64,000 nt of DNA from NCBI GenBank assembly GCA_003991915.1, contig RQTK01000216.1:185724-249723 (forward strand), in the 5' to 3' direction. Below the pieces are notes generated by a model, which made no database searches, had not been told where the DNA came from, and worked only from the letters and a program-made list of their open reading frames with translations. A program made the translations under genes and the position numbers. Shown here piece by piece: positions 27,771 through 37,630 of this stretch. The stretch's first letter is position 1. Each line of letters begins with the position of its first letter. The stretch is from Elysia chlorotica (taxonomy: Eukaryota > Mollusca > Gastropoda > Plakobranchidae).

Positions 27771-28246
27771 GTGGCAAGGCTAGTGCATTTCCTATCAGCT
27801 TAGGAGACGAAAACACTTGAGAGAGATTGATTGATTGATTGATTGATTGATGTTTAGTGATTCGTTGGGCTTCTCACCCTATACAAACATGACAAGAAAT
27901 ACACATTTTACAATGGCCCCGAAAAAGATAACAAATGCTAACATCACGTTCGATTTAGCTCTTGTATAATGAAGCTTTTGATCGTAACTTTTAGTTATAA
28001 ACGAGGTTTGAATTTGATAAACAGTGCTGATATTTTACCGCAAAGGAAACTAGGTAATTGAGTCTACATTTTACCACATAAATTATACATATCAGGGAGA
28101 ATATAATTCATCCAAAATGATAATTCACATTATCAAGATTACAACGAAATTTAAAAAATACAAAGCTTTATACACAAGACTGATATACACAATTTAAAAA
28201 CGACATCTGCGACACTACGCCTAATGCGTTGAGAGTGTCGCTTATA

Positions 28247-28247
28247 T

Positions 28248-28289
<42 letters not shown>

Positions 28290-28330
28290 GAGAGAGAGAC
28301 AGACAGACAGACAGAGAGACAGAGAGCGCA

Positions 28331-28377
<47 letters not shown>

Positions 28378-28402
28378 AAGAGAGAAAGAAAGATAGATAG
28401 AT
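28247..28402. repeat. (GA)n with GACA and GATA blocks
   Basis: Purine-rich run of about 155 bp. Confidence 0.9.
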
Positions 28403-28827
28403 ATATAGATACTTCGGCTGTTTGGAAAAATCCTGCATCTTGTCCCGCCATCTTTTTCAAGCGCAAAGTGGCATTTATGAGTTCAACGAGCGCGCTCTGT
28501 TATAGTACTCTTGTGCTCTACCACACCGCCTTCCATAAACACCAAAGACTGATTCATAGAGCAATGACCTCCCGTCGGAACAATACAATTTTTCAGTTTT
28601 ACCTGTGAAAATCATTGGAAATCCCGATTAGAGACAAAGCTTTGGCAAATGGTTGGATCTATTATCTTTGAAAACTATCTCTTCCAAACAAACATCTTCT
28701 CAGGTGATATATAGTTGTCCTTAGGTGTGCAGCAGAATTTCAATCATAGTTTATTTGAACGGCTAAAAAGTATTAATTCTTCAAGGTATGAAACGTTAAG
28801 AATGGGAAATTCTTCAAGCAAACATCG

Positions 28828-29105
28828 GAGCGTAGTGGTCTAGTGGTATTAACCATCTTCTCTTTGAAGGATGAGTCGCAAAGTCGATTCGGTGTCAACT
28901 CATCTACAAGTCAACAGTTCTAATCCTACAAAGTGCATCATTTTTTATCATCATTTTAGAGATAAGGCCCACTTATAACCACTGCTGAGCACTACCTTAA
29001 AATTCTAGCTCTAAATAACATAAAATTGTCAGACGCCAGTCTTGGGGCCCGTCCACAATATAGCCTATATATTGCTGATGTTGGATGTTAAACCAACTCC
29101 ACAAC
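28828..29105 (+). mobile_element. SINE copy
   Basis: Head AGCGTAGTGGTCTAGTGGTA, later TCTTGGGGCCCGTCCACAAT and GTTGGATGTTAAACCAACTC, then a (CAA)n tail. The middle is rearranged. Confidence 0.7.
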
Positions 29106-29631
29106 AACAACAACAATCTGAATAAATATTATTACCCTAAAAAACAACAAGTTTTCATATCGACTTGAGCTTTACAAAGTTAAACACGATAATCGGTTCT
29201 CGAAGTAAACCTGTTGTTTTTCACACAAAGAGAAATGTTTACGATTTTAACAGGTATAGCAAGATATTGGGTTTCAATTTGGATGGGAGCATTGTGCCAG
29301 CAAACGAATAGCCATAGCTTATTCTACCACTAAGCTTCCGATAAAATGAAAGCTTTACTATCTACAGGTGTGTATCAAATTATTATTCTGAACGAAAGAG
29401 TGGGGGATTGTAGGGAATGTAGGTGTGAAAATTTAAAACTGTTAGTAAACGAATTTTGTTTCGAGGTCGAGTCACGCAGCACTATTTGTGATTATGATGA
29501 TTAGACTATTTCATAGTCATAGTTATTTCTTCCACTTTTTCGGTCGTAAAGTCAACAATATTTCACGATTTGTGAGATGTTCTTTACTTATTTTGTAAAA
29601 GGTTGCTTTCGCCAGTATTGAGAGAAATGCA

Positions 29632-29646
29632 GAGATAGAGAGAGAC

Positions 29647-29681
<35 letters not shown>

Positions 29682-29682
29682 T
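29632..29682. repeat. (GA)n microsatellite
   Basis: AGAGACAGAGAG units. Confidence 0.85.
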
Positions 29683-29804
29683 AGGAAAAGGTGAAAGAGA
29701 TATAGATAGATATAGAAAAAAAACGTATTATGTAAAAGAAATGGCCACCGATCTACCTACGTCCAATAACTCAACTAAACTCACTAAAAAAAGCCTTTTT
29801 ACTA

Positions 29805-29962
29805 ATCACCGTGAACAGGATATGGCATAAAATAAAAGAATTGAAGTGTCAGATTTTTATTTGTTAACGTTACCATCTGTGTTGAACACGTTTCTTAAAG
29901 CAAATACGTGACTGAAAAAAAATGTATAGCTTTTTAACTCTCTTATCTTGTTCACGGTGGCG
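29805..29962. repeat. Inverted repeat, possible MITE
   Basis: ATCACCGTGAACAGGATAT at the left and TATCTTGTTCACGGTGGCGT at the right, about 120 bp apart. Confidence 0.4.
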
Positions 29963-30129
29963 TAAGTTTTTAACCAGAACCATGAGATTTCTGAGGTATT
30001 AAACTGAAATGTGTCATCTCTTTCGCCTCGGCACATGTGAGATTAAAAACATAACCCACACAAAAACAAACAAGTAAAACGTAAAATTTAAGATAATTGT
30101 AAACCTTTAAAAAAATTTAAAAAGTATTT

Positions 30130-30278
30130 GTCCAATTTTTCCCCTACTGGTTGGGTCGGTGTCAGTATAATGTGACTGCCTGATACAAGAGTCCAGATTT
30201 TCCGATCCTGCCTCGTGTGTGGTAGCACAAAATAATCAGACGTTGTCTTGAGGCCCGTCCACAATATATAGTCTAAAG
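30130..30278 (+). mobile_element. SINE copy, 5' truncated
   Basis: Begins CTACTGGTTGGGTCGGTGTC, then TCGTGTGTGGTAGCAC and GGCCCGTCCACAATATATAG. No tRNA-like head. Confidence 0.7.
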
Positions 30279-30436
30279 AAATCAACCGGCTGCAGTAAAC
30301 TTCAAACTTCGCTTTTATTACATTTCATATGAACAGAGAACATTGTTTCTGTTGTGAGTAATGTTTCTATTAAAGAGATTAGTCCTTCAATACTGCTACC
30401 CTTTCAGCGATTGAAAAGAGAATGATATAATAAGGA

Positions 30437-30473
30437 TGATGATGTGACGATGATGATGATGATGATGATGATT

Positions 30474-30526
<53 letters not shown>

Positions 30527-31102
30527 NNNNNNNNNNNNNNNNNNNNNNNNNNNNNNNNNNNNNNNNNNNNNNNNNNNNNNNNNNNNNNNNNNNNNNNNNN
30601 NNNNNNNNNNNNNNNNNNNNNNNNNNNNNNNNNNNNNNNNNNNNNNNNNNNNNNNNNNNNNNNNNNNNNNNNNNNNNNNNNNNNNNNNNNNNNNNNNNNN
30701 NNNNNNNNNNNNNNNNNNNNNNNNNNNNNNNNNNNNNNNNNNNNNNNNNNNNNNNNNNNNNNNNNNNNNNNNNNNNNNNNNNNNNNNNNNNNNNNNNNNN
30801 NNNNNNNNNNNNNNNNNNNNNNNNNNNNNNNNNNNNNNNNNNNNNNNNNNNNNNNNNNNNNNNNNNNNNNNNNNNNNNNNNNNNNNNNNNNNNNNNNNNN
30901 NNNNNNNNNNNNNNNNNNNNNNNNNNNNNNNNNNNNNNNNNNNNNNNNNNNNNNNNNNNNNNNNNNNNNNNNNNNNNNNNNNNNNNNNNNNNNNNNNNNN
31001 NNNNNNNNNNNNNNNNNNNNNNNNNNNNNNNNNNNNNNNNNNNNNNNNNNNNNNNNNNNNNNNNNNNNNNNNNNNNATAATAATAATAATAATAATAATA
31101 AT
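30437..31102. other. Assembly gap (N 30527-31076) between (GAT)n and (ATA)n
   Basis: 550 N bases. The left flank is (GAT)n from 30437 and the right flank is (ATA)n to 31102. The repeat types differ, so the gap hides a compound array or lost sequence of unknown size. Confidence 0.95.
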
Positions 31103-31185
31103 CAAAAGAGCTTTCCAAACTACCCCACACAGTCACATCTCCCTCAATATATTATTATACATATCTGTGTATGCCTGTCTCTGTG

Positions 31186-31221
31186 CGCGCGCGCGCGTGT
31201 GTGTGTGTGTGTGTGTGTGTA
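31186..31221. repeat. (GC)n then (GT)n
   Basis: GTGCGCGCGCGCGCG then GTGTGTGT; alternating purine-pyrimidine with Z-DNA potential. Confidence 0.9.
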
Positions 31222-31930
31222 TTTACAGTAATTTTTACCGTTTGAAATATTGGAATATCAAATTAGTACATACATCTAATAAGTAAACTTGAGGAAAAGT
31301 AATTTGTAATTTTTTTTTTTTTTCCTTATTGCACCAGAAGATTTCTATCATTAATTTATAATCTATGTTTTTTTCGTACTTCCTTGCGATTTTGCCCATA
31401 TGGAGGTGTTCTTTTCAAATCGGCATACAAACTGTAAACCTTAAAGTGTCGATTTACCAGGATTTACTAATGATATCTATGTTGTTTGGTTTACATATTA
31501 CGAGTAGTATCGCAAAGTATCATTATATCAAGTTTGAAGGTTTATCTATGTTGCACAGTACTCACTTTTATACTTAATAATAATCCTACTTTACAAGATT
31601 CCCAAGCCCTTTTTTTCCTTAATGTTTTTCTTTCTTGATTTTTCCATTTGCAGTTGACTTAATCTTAACTATAACATGGGCAGCAATGATATATGAAAAA
31701 CAACAATTAGAAAACAGTCCGTTGCTGATAAAGAGGGAAAAAAAGTTTGGACTCAATCTGCGCACCGAAGATTTTCAGAGAGATGGAGAGATGCAGATTA
31801 CACAATACGTGTGTATTGTGTAACTCTTTTATAAAAATGTGAATTTAATCAAAAGGGAGTATGATAATCCAAGAACCTCACATTGTACACAAGAACTACA
31901 TTTTTGCTTTATAGTACAAATGTTGTAAGG
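31222..31930. other. Upstream region of gene A
   Basis: No exon recognised. It should hold the distal promoter of gene A; homology to the gene B upstream region becomes clear only from about 31930. Confidence 0.4.
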
Positions 31931-32002
31931 CACCTCTCCATAACATGAGAACATTAGCACCTGTAAATATAAAAATGCATGAGAGTTCCATATATTTCAC
32001 GT

Positions 32003-32008
32003 TATAAA
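32003..32008 (+). promoter_or_regulatory. TATA box of gene A
   Basis: TATAAA 90 bp before the ATG, inside a block (about 31930-32097) that aligns with the gene B promoter: both contain CTCCATAAC, then a short A-rich stretch, then TATATTTCACGTTATAAAT or its counterpart, then CATTTGAGA before the ATG. Confidence 0.65.
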
Positions 32009-32097
32009 TGAAGGCCCATTCCCCCCTGAAGTCCTCAGCTTAGCTTCGAAACTGTGAATCATTTGAGAGGAGTTTGGAAGTTTAAACCTCAACCAAA

Positions 32098-32151
32098 ATG
32101 CTGCGTGCTGTTAGGTTTACCATCTTGGCCTTCGTGGCTCTCTCGCTCTGT
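32098..32151 (+). CDS. Gene A coding exon 1 (signal peptide)
   Basis: ATG in an AACCAAAATG context, then 18 codons ending TGT, followed by donor GTAAGTAG. It matches gene B exon 1 nearly base for base, including the ATCTTGGCCTTCGTGGCTCT core. The exon is too short to be found by length alone; the paralogue is what identifies it. Confidence 0.85.
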
Positions 32152-35100
32152 GTAAGTAGAATGGATTATGTGGATTTTGTTTTGACGTCTGGCATAAAAC
32201 GGAGAAAACAGTAGAGTCAGATTTGTAATTTGTGAGAAAAATTAATTTTTCTCTTCAAAAACTCAAGGATGGGAGAATAAATTAATGAAAAACTCCACCA
32301 TTTCTTATGATTATGTTGGACTCTTGTTGCTTACAGTAGTCGTTGAAGAAAAGGTTTATATAACTTTACTATACATGTATAACCAACACACAGATGTGTG
32401 ATGTGAGTGAGTTTGTTTTTACGGCACGTCAGCACGGTAACGGCTATGTTGTGCCCATAATGTCCTTAGACAGTTTATGCATTATACTAGTAGCAATGGT
32501 GACTCCTTTATCTCTCTGAATAGTAAAAGCATAACAATTGTGCGTAAAAATGTTGGTTAAAAGTGAAGGGTATATACAGCAGTTTAAAAGATCCATGTGT
32601 ATGATTATCACAGTAAATTTTTTTTAATACACCAATGTCCTCAGGTACTTTAGTAGGCGCTGAGGACTAACATAAGTAAATATGCTCTCTAGTGGCTTGG
32701 AAGCCAGGTACAGATTTCTTTCCCGGTAAAAAAGCCCACAGTTAAGCAGAATGTGACTAATGGACATTTGACAGTTTCAGGTTTGACACAGTGGAGGCTC
32801 TTCACCTCTCAGTAGAAAGGCGTGTGTAAGATGGGAATGTCCAAGTCGGACTCGATCGAGTACGACCTGGTCTCGTCGTCTTGCCTGAGAGATTCCTGGC
32901 CAGTGAACTAAAAGTGATTGGACAGAGTGTAATTTGTTGGTTGTCAAATTGTTCCATTGCGCTTTCCAGTTTTCTGTTATAAACCTATGTATAATTGGCT
33001 TATGCAAAATGGACTCTCCCTTTGTTCCCTTTGCATGTTTCAAACAAGCTTCGTATCGCAACGCTGTGGCTACATATTAGAGCCTTCATCATGAAAAACG
33101 CATGTTCAGTGACGTCTAATAATGGGCTCAAACTACGCTGTAGTTACTTTGAAGAGTTAAGTTTGATACAAACCTATCATTGACCTGAAAATCAATGTAC
33201 GGTAACAGACATTCTGAGTAACCTAGGTAGCAACCTCTTTACTTTGTGACTTTCTCGTAATGTGTAAGTTACTTAAACTACACTTCCGTTACCTACAAGA
33301 GTTAAGATTGATACTATCCTATTACTGATCAACCAGCCTAAAATGCTGATATGCATCGTAATTGTGTGTAAATGATGATACAGTTTCCTTCCTGAAACTC
33401 GCAGGTATCATTTCAGACCCAAACCACGCTTCGAGTGCTTAAAAGACTGAAAAATGATATAATCCTACCACGAACCGATAGCCTTAAATATAACAGACAT
33501 TTTGAATAGGTGTTACAGTGATATTTTCAAGTTAATTGTTAGAGCAGGACTAGACCATAGACCAGAACAGAAAAGACTGCAAGTTCTTAAGTTTAAGGTT
33601 GAAATTCAAGATAGCATGGCGTATTGAAAGACTATTTTTTGAAGTTTAATACAGTTAATTTTTTCCATTGCTTATGCATTCAAAGGGTAAAGTTATCCAT
33701 TGTACTTAATTTTAATTTTAACAGTTATATCACAGAATGAAAAGCAGAAAGCATTCTTCTGAAAGACCTATTTGTTTATTCAATAATATTTTTCAACCAA
33801 AGAAACATATAATTATTTTCTTTGAAAGTTTTCTTTCATTCGATGACTCAGACTTTACCTAAAGAAGCAGCTTTTTGGGGCCCCTTCTTCTGCGCGAAGA
33901 TTACCACAGACCGAATTAAGTTGGTTGCTTAACGTCCAACATCAGCACTATATAGGCTATATTGTGGGCGGACCCTAAGACTGACGTCTGGCATTTCTAT
34001 GTGCTGTCACACACGAGACAGATAGGGAGACCTGGACTTTTGTATCAGCCGGTCACATTACACCGACACCAATTGAATCAGCTAGGGAAGAAATTGGACA
34101 AATACATTTTTTGACCGATTGATGGTTTTTAATCGCAGATCTCCCGATCCGTATAACAACTCTCTACCACTTGAGCCAGCCCTCACCCCCCACCCTTAAA
34201 CAAGTAGAAGATATCATAAACTTGCAGTGTTTCTATAGAAATAAGTAACGCCTCACGGCTAACTTTGTCTCTTGGCCTCTTCAAGCGGATAACACTAGTA
34301 AGGTCATTGTCGTGGGGGGCGCGGTGACTCTGGGCTAGATAGGAGTCATGGCATCCCCGCCCTGTCTCGTGTGTGGCAGCACATAGAATTGTCAGATGTC
34401 AGTCTTTGGACCTGTCCACAATATAGCCTATATAGTGCTGATGTTGGACGTTGAACCGACACAACCCAACACGTCAATGTCGTGATTTGCTTTGATAGGA
34501 ATAGGTTTTTAGCCCTGCTATGTCTCTTATCGACTTTAAACCCAAAACGATAGCTTTTCTCCCAGACCGGAGAGGTTATTTTTATATTCTTTTACCACCT
34601 GCTGATTGGGCCCGTGTCAGTATGATGATTCTGTGTAGCTGCAAGTAGAATTTTCAGACGCTAGGCTTGGGGAGCGTCCTCGATATAGACTAGTATCTGA
34701 CTTTAGACGTAAAGAAGTAGAAACAGTCAAACCAAATAATTTGATGGTAAGATTGGATCTTATCTAAACTGCGCTATCCACGGAACAGAAAGTCACTGTG
34801 AAAAAAGTAGTTTTCTCTATTTTTGCGGAAACAATGTGTCTTGAGTCTACGAGAGGAAAAAGAAGAAGAGGATGACGGAGAATATCCAATTTAGTTAGTC
34901 TAAACATATGGGCAGATAATAAACACAGAAGCAATTTAGACTTTTCCCAAGGTGTTTGAGCAAATAGGTGAGTGGCATGCCATGATAAGATATGTCTGCT
35001 CTAATCCTGGCGGCGGGGGGGGGCTGGAGTAGATCCATTGGCAACGCAAAAGATCCGTGTTCGGGTCATGGCGTTTCGCTTCCTACTGGTTGGGTCGGTG

Positions 35101-35362
35101 TCATTTTAATGTGACCAGCTGAGACAGGAATCATGGCATCCCCACCCTGCCTCGTGCGTGACAGTATAAAATTGTCAGACGTCAGTCTTGGGTCCATCCA
35201 CAATATAGCCTATATAGTGCAGATGTTGGACCAACTCAACTCAACTCAGCTCTAGACCCGGTATTCGAAGAATGAATATATGAAGGAATTTAGTTCTGAC
35301 GTTAGACCTTAAGCAACGAACTCTACTCTAAGCAAAGCATTCAACTCAACCCAACTCAGCTT

Positions 35363-35433
<71 letters not shown>

Positions 35434-35707
35434 CCAGGTTCACTCTATCGCCGCTTGTATTGACGACAGCGACTGCGGCGAGAACGAGTGCTGCCAGAGC
35501 TTATCCACAATGCCTTTCATCAGCAAGAGAGACGTGGAAGTGGACCTCAGCGACGGCGTATGCCAACCATACATCCAGCAGGGAGGGGACTGCATCACTT
35601 TCACAGACTACACCGGCATTTGTGGCTGTGCTCCCAGCCTGACATGTACCGTGCCCAACCGGGACAAGAGAAGAGTTTCTTGGGACAGACAGGGCACCTG
35701 CGAATAA
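32098..35707 (+). CDS. Gene A: secreted ten-cysteine peptide (prokineticin/colipase-like spacing)
   Basis: Two coding exons, 32098-32151 and 35438-35707, join in phase 0 (donor GTAAGT, acceptor CCACCAG) to give 107 residues. Residues 1 to about 23 form a signal peptide (MLRAVRFTILAFVALSLC, then VHSIA). The mature part has cysteines at 25, 31, 36, 37, 60, 70, 80, 82, 88 and 106, i.e. C-x5-C-x4-CC-x22-C-x9-C-x9-C-x-C-x5-C-x17-C. The C-x5-C-x4-CC start and later C-x-C-x5-C resemble the prokineticin/colipase/Dickkopf fold, so an extracellular ligand, defence or venom-type peptide is possible. Function is not known from sequence. Compared with gene B it has about ten extra residues between Cys4 and Cys5, containing a KR dibasic pair (48-49). 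A TATA box lies 90 bp before the ATG and AATAAA follows at 36371. The intron contains a LINE fragment and several SINEs. Gene structure is well supported by the second copy; the family call is an inference. Confidence 0.85.
32777..33061 (-). mobile_element. LINE fragment: 3' end of a non-LTR retrotransposon ORF2
   Basis: An open stretch on the minus strand ends in LDRVRLGHSHLTHAFLLRGE then EPPLC, the typical C-terminal RNase H-side tail of jockey/I-like LINE polyproteins (RLRIGHTxLTHxxLLxGE-PPxC). It lies antisense in the gene A intron. The 5' part is missing. Flanking sequence to about 32630 is probably the element's 3' region. Confidence 0.7.
33914..34186 (-). mobile_element. SINE copy in gene A intron
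   Basis: GTTGCTTAACGTCCAACATC and TATATTGTGGGCGGACC tail and core; the head region is diverged (TCTCTACCACTTGAGCCAGC). Confidence 0.75.
34314..34471 (+). mobile_element. SINE copy with internal deletion
   Basis: GGGGGGCGCGGTGACTCTGG head runs directly into AGGAGTCATGGCATCCCCGC; the B box and middle are lost. The tail ends GTTGGACGTTGAACC. Confidence 0.75.
34588..34710 (+). mobile_element. Old diverged SINE fragment, shared by both paralogous introns
   Basis: GGGCCCGTGTCAGTATGATG and CAGACGCTAGGCTTGGGGAG resemble the SINE core. A matching fragment at about 37743-37905 in the gene B intron shows that this insertion predates the duplication. Confidence 0.6.
35011..35248 (+). mobile_element. 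SINE copy in gene A intron
   Basis: Same family as the copy at 38178. Flanked by a diverged target duplication GCTCTAATCCTGG (34998-35010) and GCTCTAGACCCGG (35249-35261). The gene B intron has the unoccupied site. Confidence 0.85.
35366..35432. repeat. (CT)n forming the gene A acceptor pyrimidine tract
   Basis: About 33 CT units directly before CCACCAG of exon 2. Confidence 0.95.
35438..35707 (+). CDS. Gene A coding exon 2 (mature ten-Cys peptide)
   Basis: Starts GTT CAC TCT after a CCACCAG acceptor whose pyrimidine tract is a (CT)n microsatellite of about 65 nt. Encodes all ten cysteines and ends TGC GAA TAA. GC content is visibly higher than the AT-rich flanks, as expected for coding sequence here. 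Confidence 0.88.
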   Translation, partial: VHSIAACIDDSDCGENECCQSLSTMPFISKRDVEVDLSDGVCQPYIQQGGDCITFTDYTGICGCAPSLTCTVPNRDKRRVSWDRQGTCE

Positions 35708-35918
35708 AACCTGAAGCACGGAAATTTTGAGAGTCACTGTGACTTAGTTAACAAGAGAGTTTGAAAATGAACAAAAAAGAGCGTCTGGGGTTGGAAAAGA
35801 TAATTATAGGAACAACTTTTGATGAACAGCATGAACAACGAAGTCATATAGACATGATCTTCAAGGATTGACAGGAGGACTGTGGCCAGTATAGCTAAAG
35901 CAATCAAGCATAGACATG

Positions 35919-36029
35919 GGGCGGAATGTACAAATATGACGTAGCTTACGTCTCATCGTAAGCCTTCTTATTCTTATACATTATTGTTACGACGAGACGT
36001 AAGCGACGTCTTGTTTGTGCATTCTACCC
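35919..36029. mobile_element. Palindromic MITE-like element, copy 2 (gene A 3' UTR)
   Basis: GACGTAGCTTACGTCTCATC arm, TTCTTATTCTTATA loop, GACGAGACGTAAGCGACGTC arm and a right end identical to copy 1 (GTTTGTGCATTCTACCC). Confidence 0.8.
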
Positions 36030-36370
36030 GTTGTCTTCAAATAATGACAGATCTACTGCTAGAAAAGCTAAAGCACGCTAGCATTGAAAGTTAGGAGGAT
36101 CGCTTTAAAGTATAAGAAAATAATAAGGATGAGGAATGGTTAGAGAAAAAGGATATTTAAACGAGGGACGAAACGAAAACTAAGATAGGGAGGTAGAAAA
36201 TATGTTTGATGAGCAAGAAATAACAGAGACAAAAATGATAGCCTATATCACTATCGATTTTTTATGTACGAATTGTATTCCACCTATCTGTGGCGTTAAT
36301 AAAAAAAGCAATGCAATCTTTCGGAATTCTGTTATTGTTGTTGCGTAGAATTGAAAGAAAAAAGATCTGC

Positions 36371-36376
36371 AATAAA
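36371..36376 (+). terminator. Probable polyadenylation signal of gene A
   Basis: AATAAA in a block (GCAATAAATTAATGG) that is conserved downstream of gene B. This gives a 3' UTR of about 680 nt that includes a palindromic MITE-like element. An earlier AATAAA overlaps the stop codon (GAATAAAAC at 35702), so early cleavage is also possible. Confidence 0.5.
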
Positions 36377-36398
36377 TTAATGGTTAAAACCCCCTCTG

Positions 36399-36512
36399 TC
36401 TGTCTATCTATCTGTCCGTTTGTCTGTCTGCTTATCTGTCTGTCTGCCTGTCTGTCTGTCTGTCAGTCTGTTTATCTATCTGTCTGCCTGTCTATTTGTT
36501 TGTCTGTCTGTG
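36399..36512. repeat. (TGTC)-rich low-complexity region
   Basis: CTGTCTGTCTATC-type units with changes; matches position of the (CT)n run after gene B. Confidence 0.85.
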
Positions 36513-37477
36513 AAAACACGTCAATTACACTCCTTTTCCGCTTAACCCTAAAATATCTTTTTTATTCCTTTCACTTCAAGACTTCACCAATCAGTCTATA
36601 CGTTACACTGTTGTGTCCAGGTTGTTTTTACTATGAATTATTCTAAAATCTCAAAGTCAACGCCAATGACGCATCTAACTTTAAGCTTGTAGTTGTACTT
36701 TATCAATTTGCGAAAGAGTTGCGTTATTTAGAAAAATATGAACACATGCATTAGACTTAGAGCTTAACTAATAATGCCCAATTCAATAAATATTTCTCTA
36801 TAGAAGGTTTTTTTTAACATGATGAAGTAAAGCAAGCTAATGCACACAACAAAATTTGATGTCTTCAAGGACCTACATATGATGATGATGATGATGAATA
36901 CCCCAAAAAATCGGGAAATGATATTATACATGTTGTGCCTCCAATTGTGGGTTTTATCTACAAAATATTTTAAGTGTATATTCTGCAAAGTATCTGGTAA
37001 TTATTAACTTTTGAGCTTGTGACATATCACCGAAAGTCACAAAAAGGCCGTGGTCACCGTGTTAAATGTTATATAAAATTTTATTATACACATTTTCATT
37101 TAAAGCGTAATCTGTAAAAATTCTACCTGGAACTTGAATATAGCAGAGCTAATATTTCACACAAAAATTTCCTATGGGGTGACATTTTATGTGCGTAAGT
37201 AGTATGCTATCTTTTTTTTCAAACATAAATTTAGCACAAAAAAGTCTTCTATTTTTTCTTTAAAATAAAAATAGATTTTTCATGTTGCAACTCAAAGACT
37301 TATCTTTCATTTCAATTACGCCCAAAGTTTCTGCTACTAAAAGAAAATTAAAATCGTTTTTTAGATAAGCTTTCTTTGTGCTTGCTCAGCGTTCAGATGT
37401 AAGGAATCGCTCCATAACGTGGTAAAACTAACATCTGCCAAGATAAAAAATGCAGTGAATGTCCATCTATTTCATGC

Positions 37478-37484
37478 TATAAAT
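37478..37484 (+). promoter_or_regulatory. TATA box of gene B
   Basis: TATAAAT 93 bp before the ATG, the same distance (within a few bases) as in gene A. The surrounding block from about 37400 is homologous to the gene A promoter, so the two genes probably share control. Confidence 0.65.
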
Positions 37485-37576
37485 ACAGGCGTTGACTCTC
37501 CAAAAGTACTCAAACAGCTTGACTGCGAAACTGTCGATCATTTGAGAAGAGATTGAAAGTTTGAAGATCTACCAAA

Positions 37577-37630
37577 ATGCTCCGTGCCGCAACCTTCACC
37601 ATCTTGGCCTTCGTGGCTCTCTCACTCTGT
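37577..37630 (+). CDS. Gene B coding exon 1 (signal peptide)
   Basis: ATG followed by 17 codons ending TGT, then donor GTAAGTAG. It aligns with gene A exon 1 with few changes; two lie at residues 5-6 (AT versus VR). Confidence 0.85.

Noticed and set aside
30396..31286. Long frames across the N gap
   Set aside because: They consist of N plus triplet repeats (GAT, ATA); no real coding evidence.
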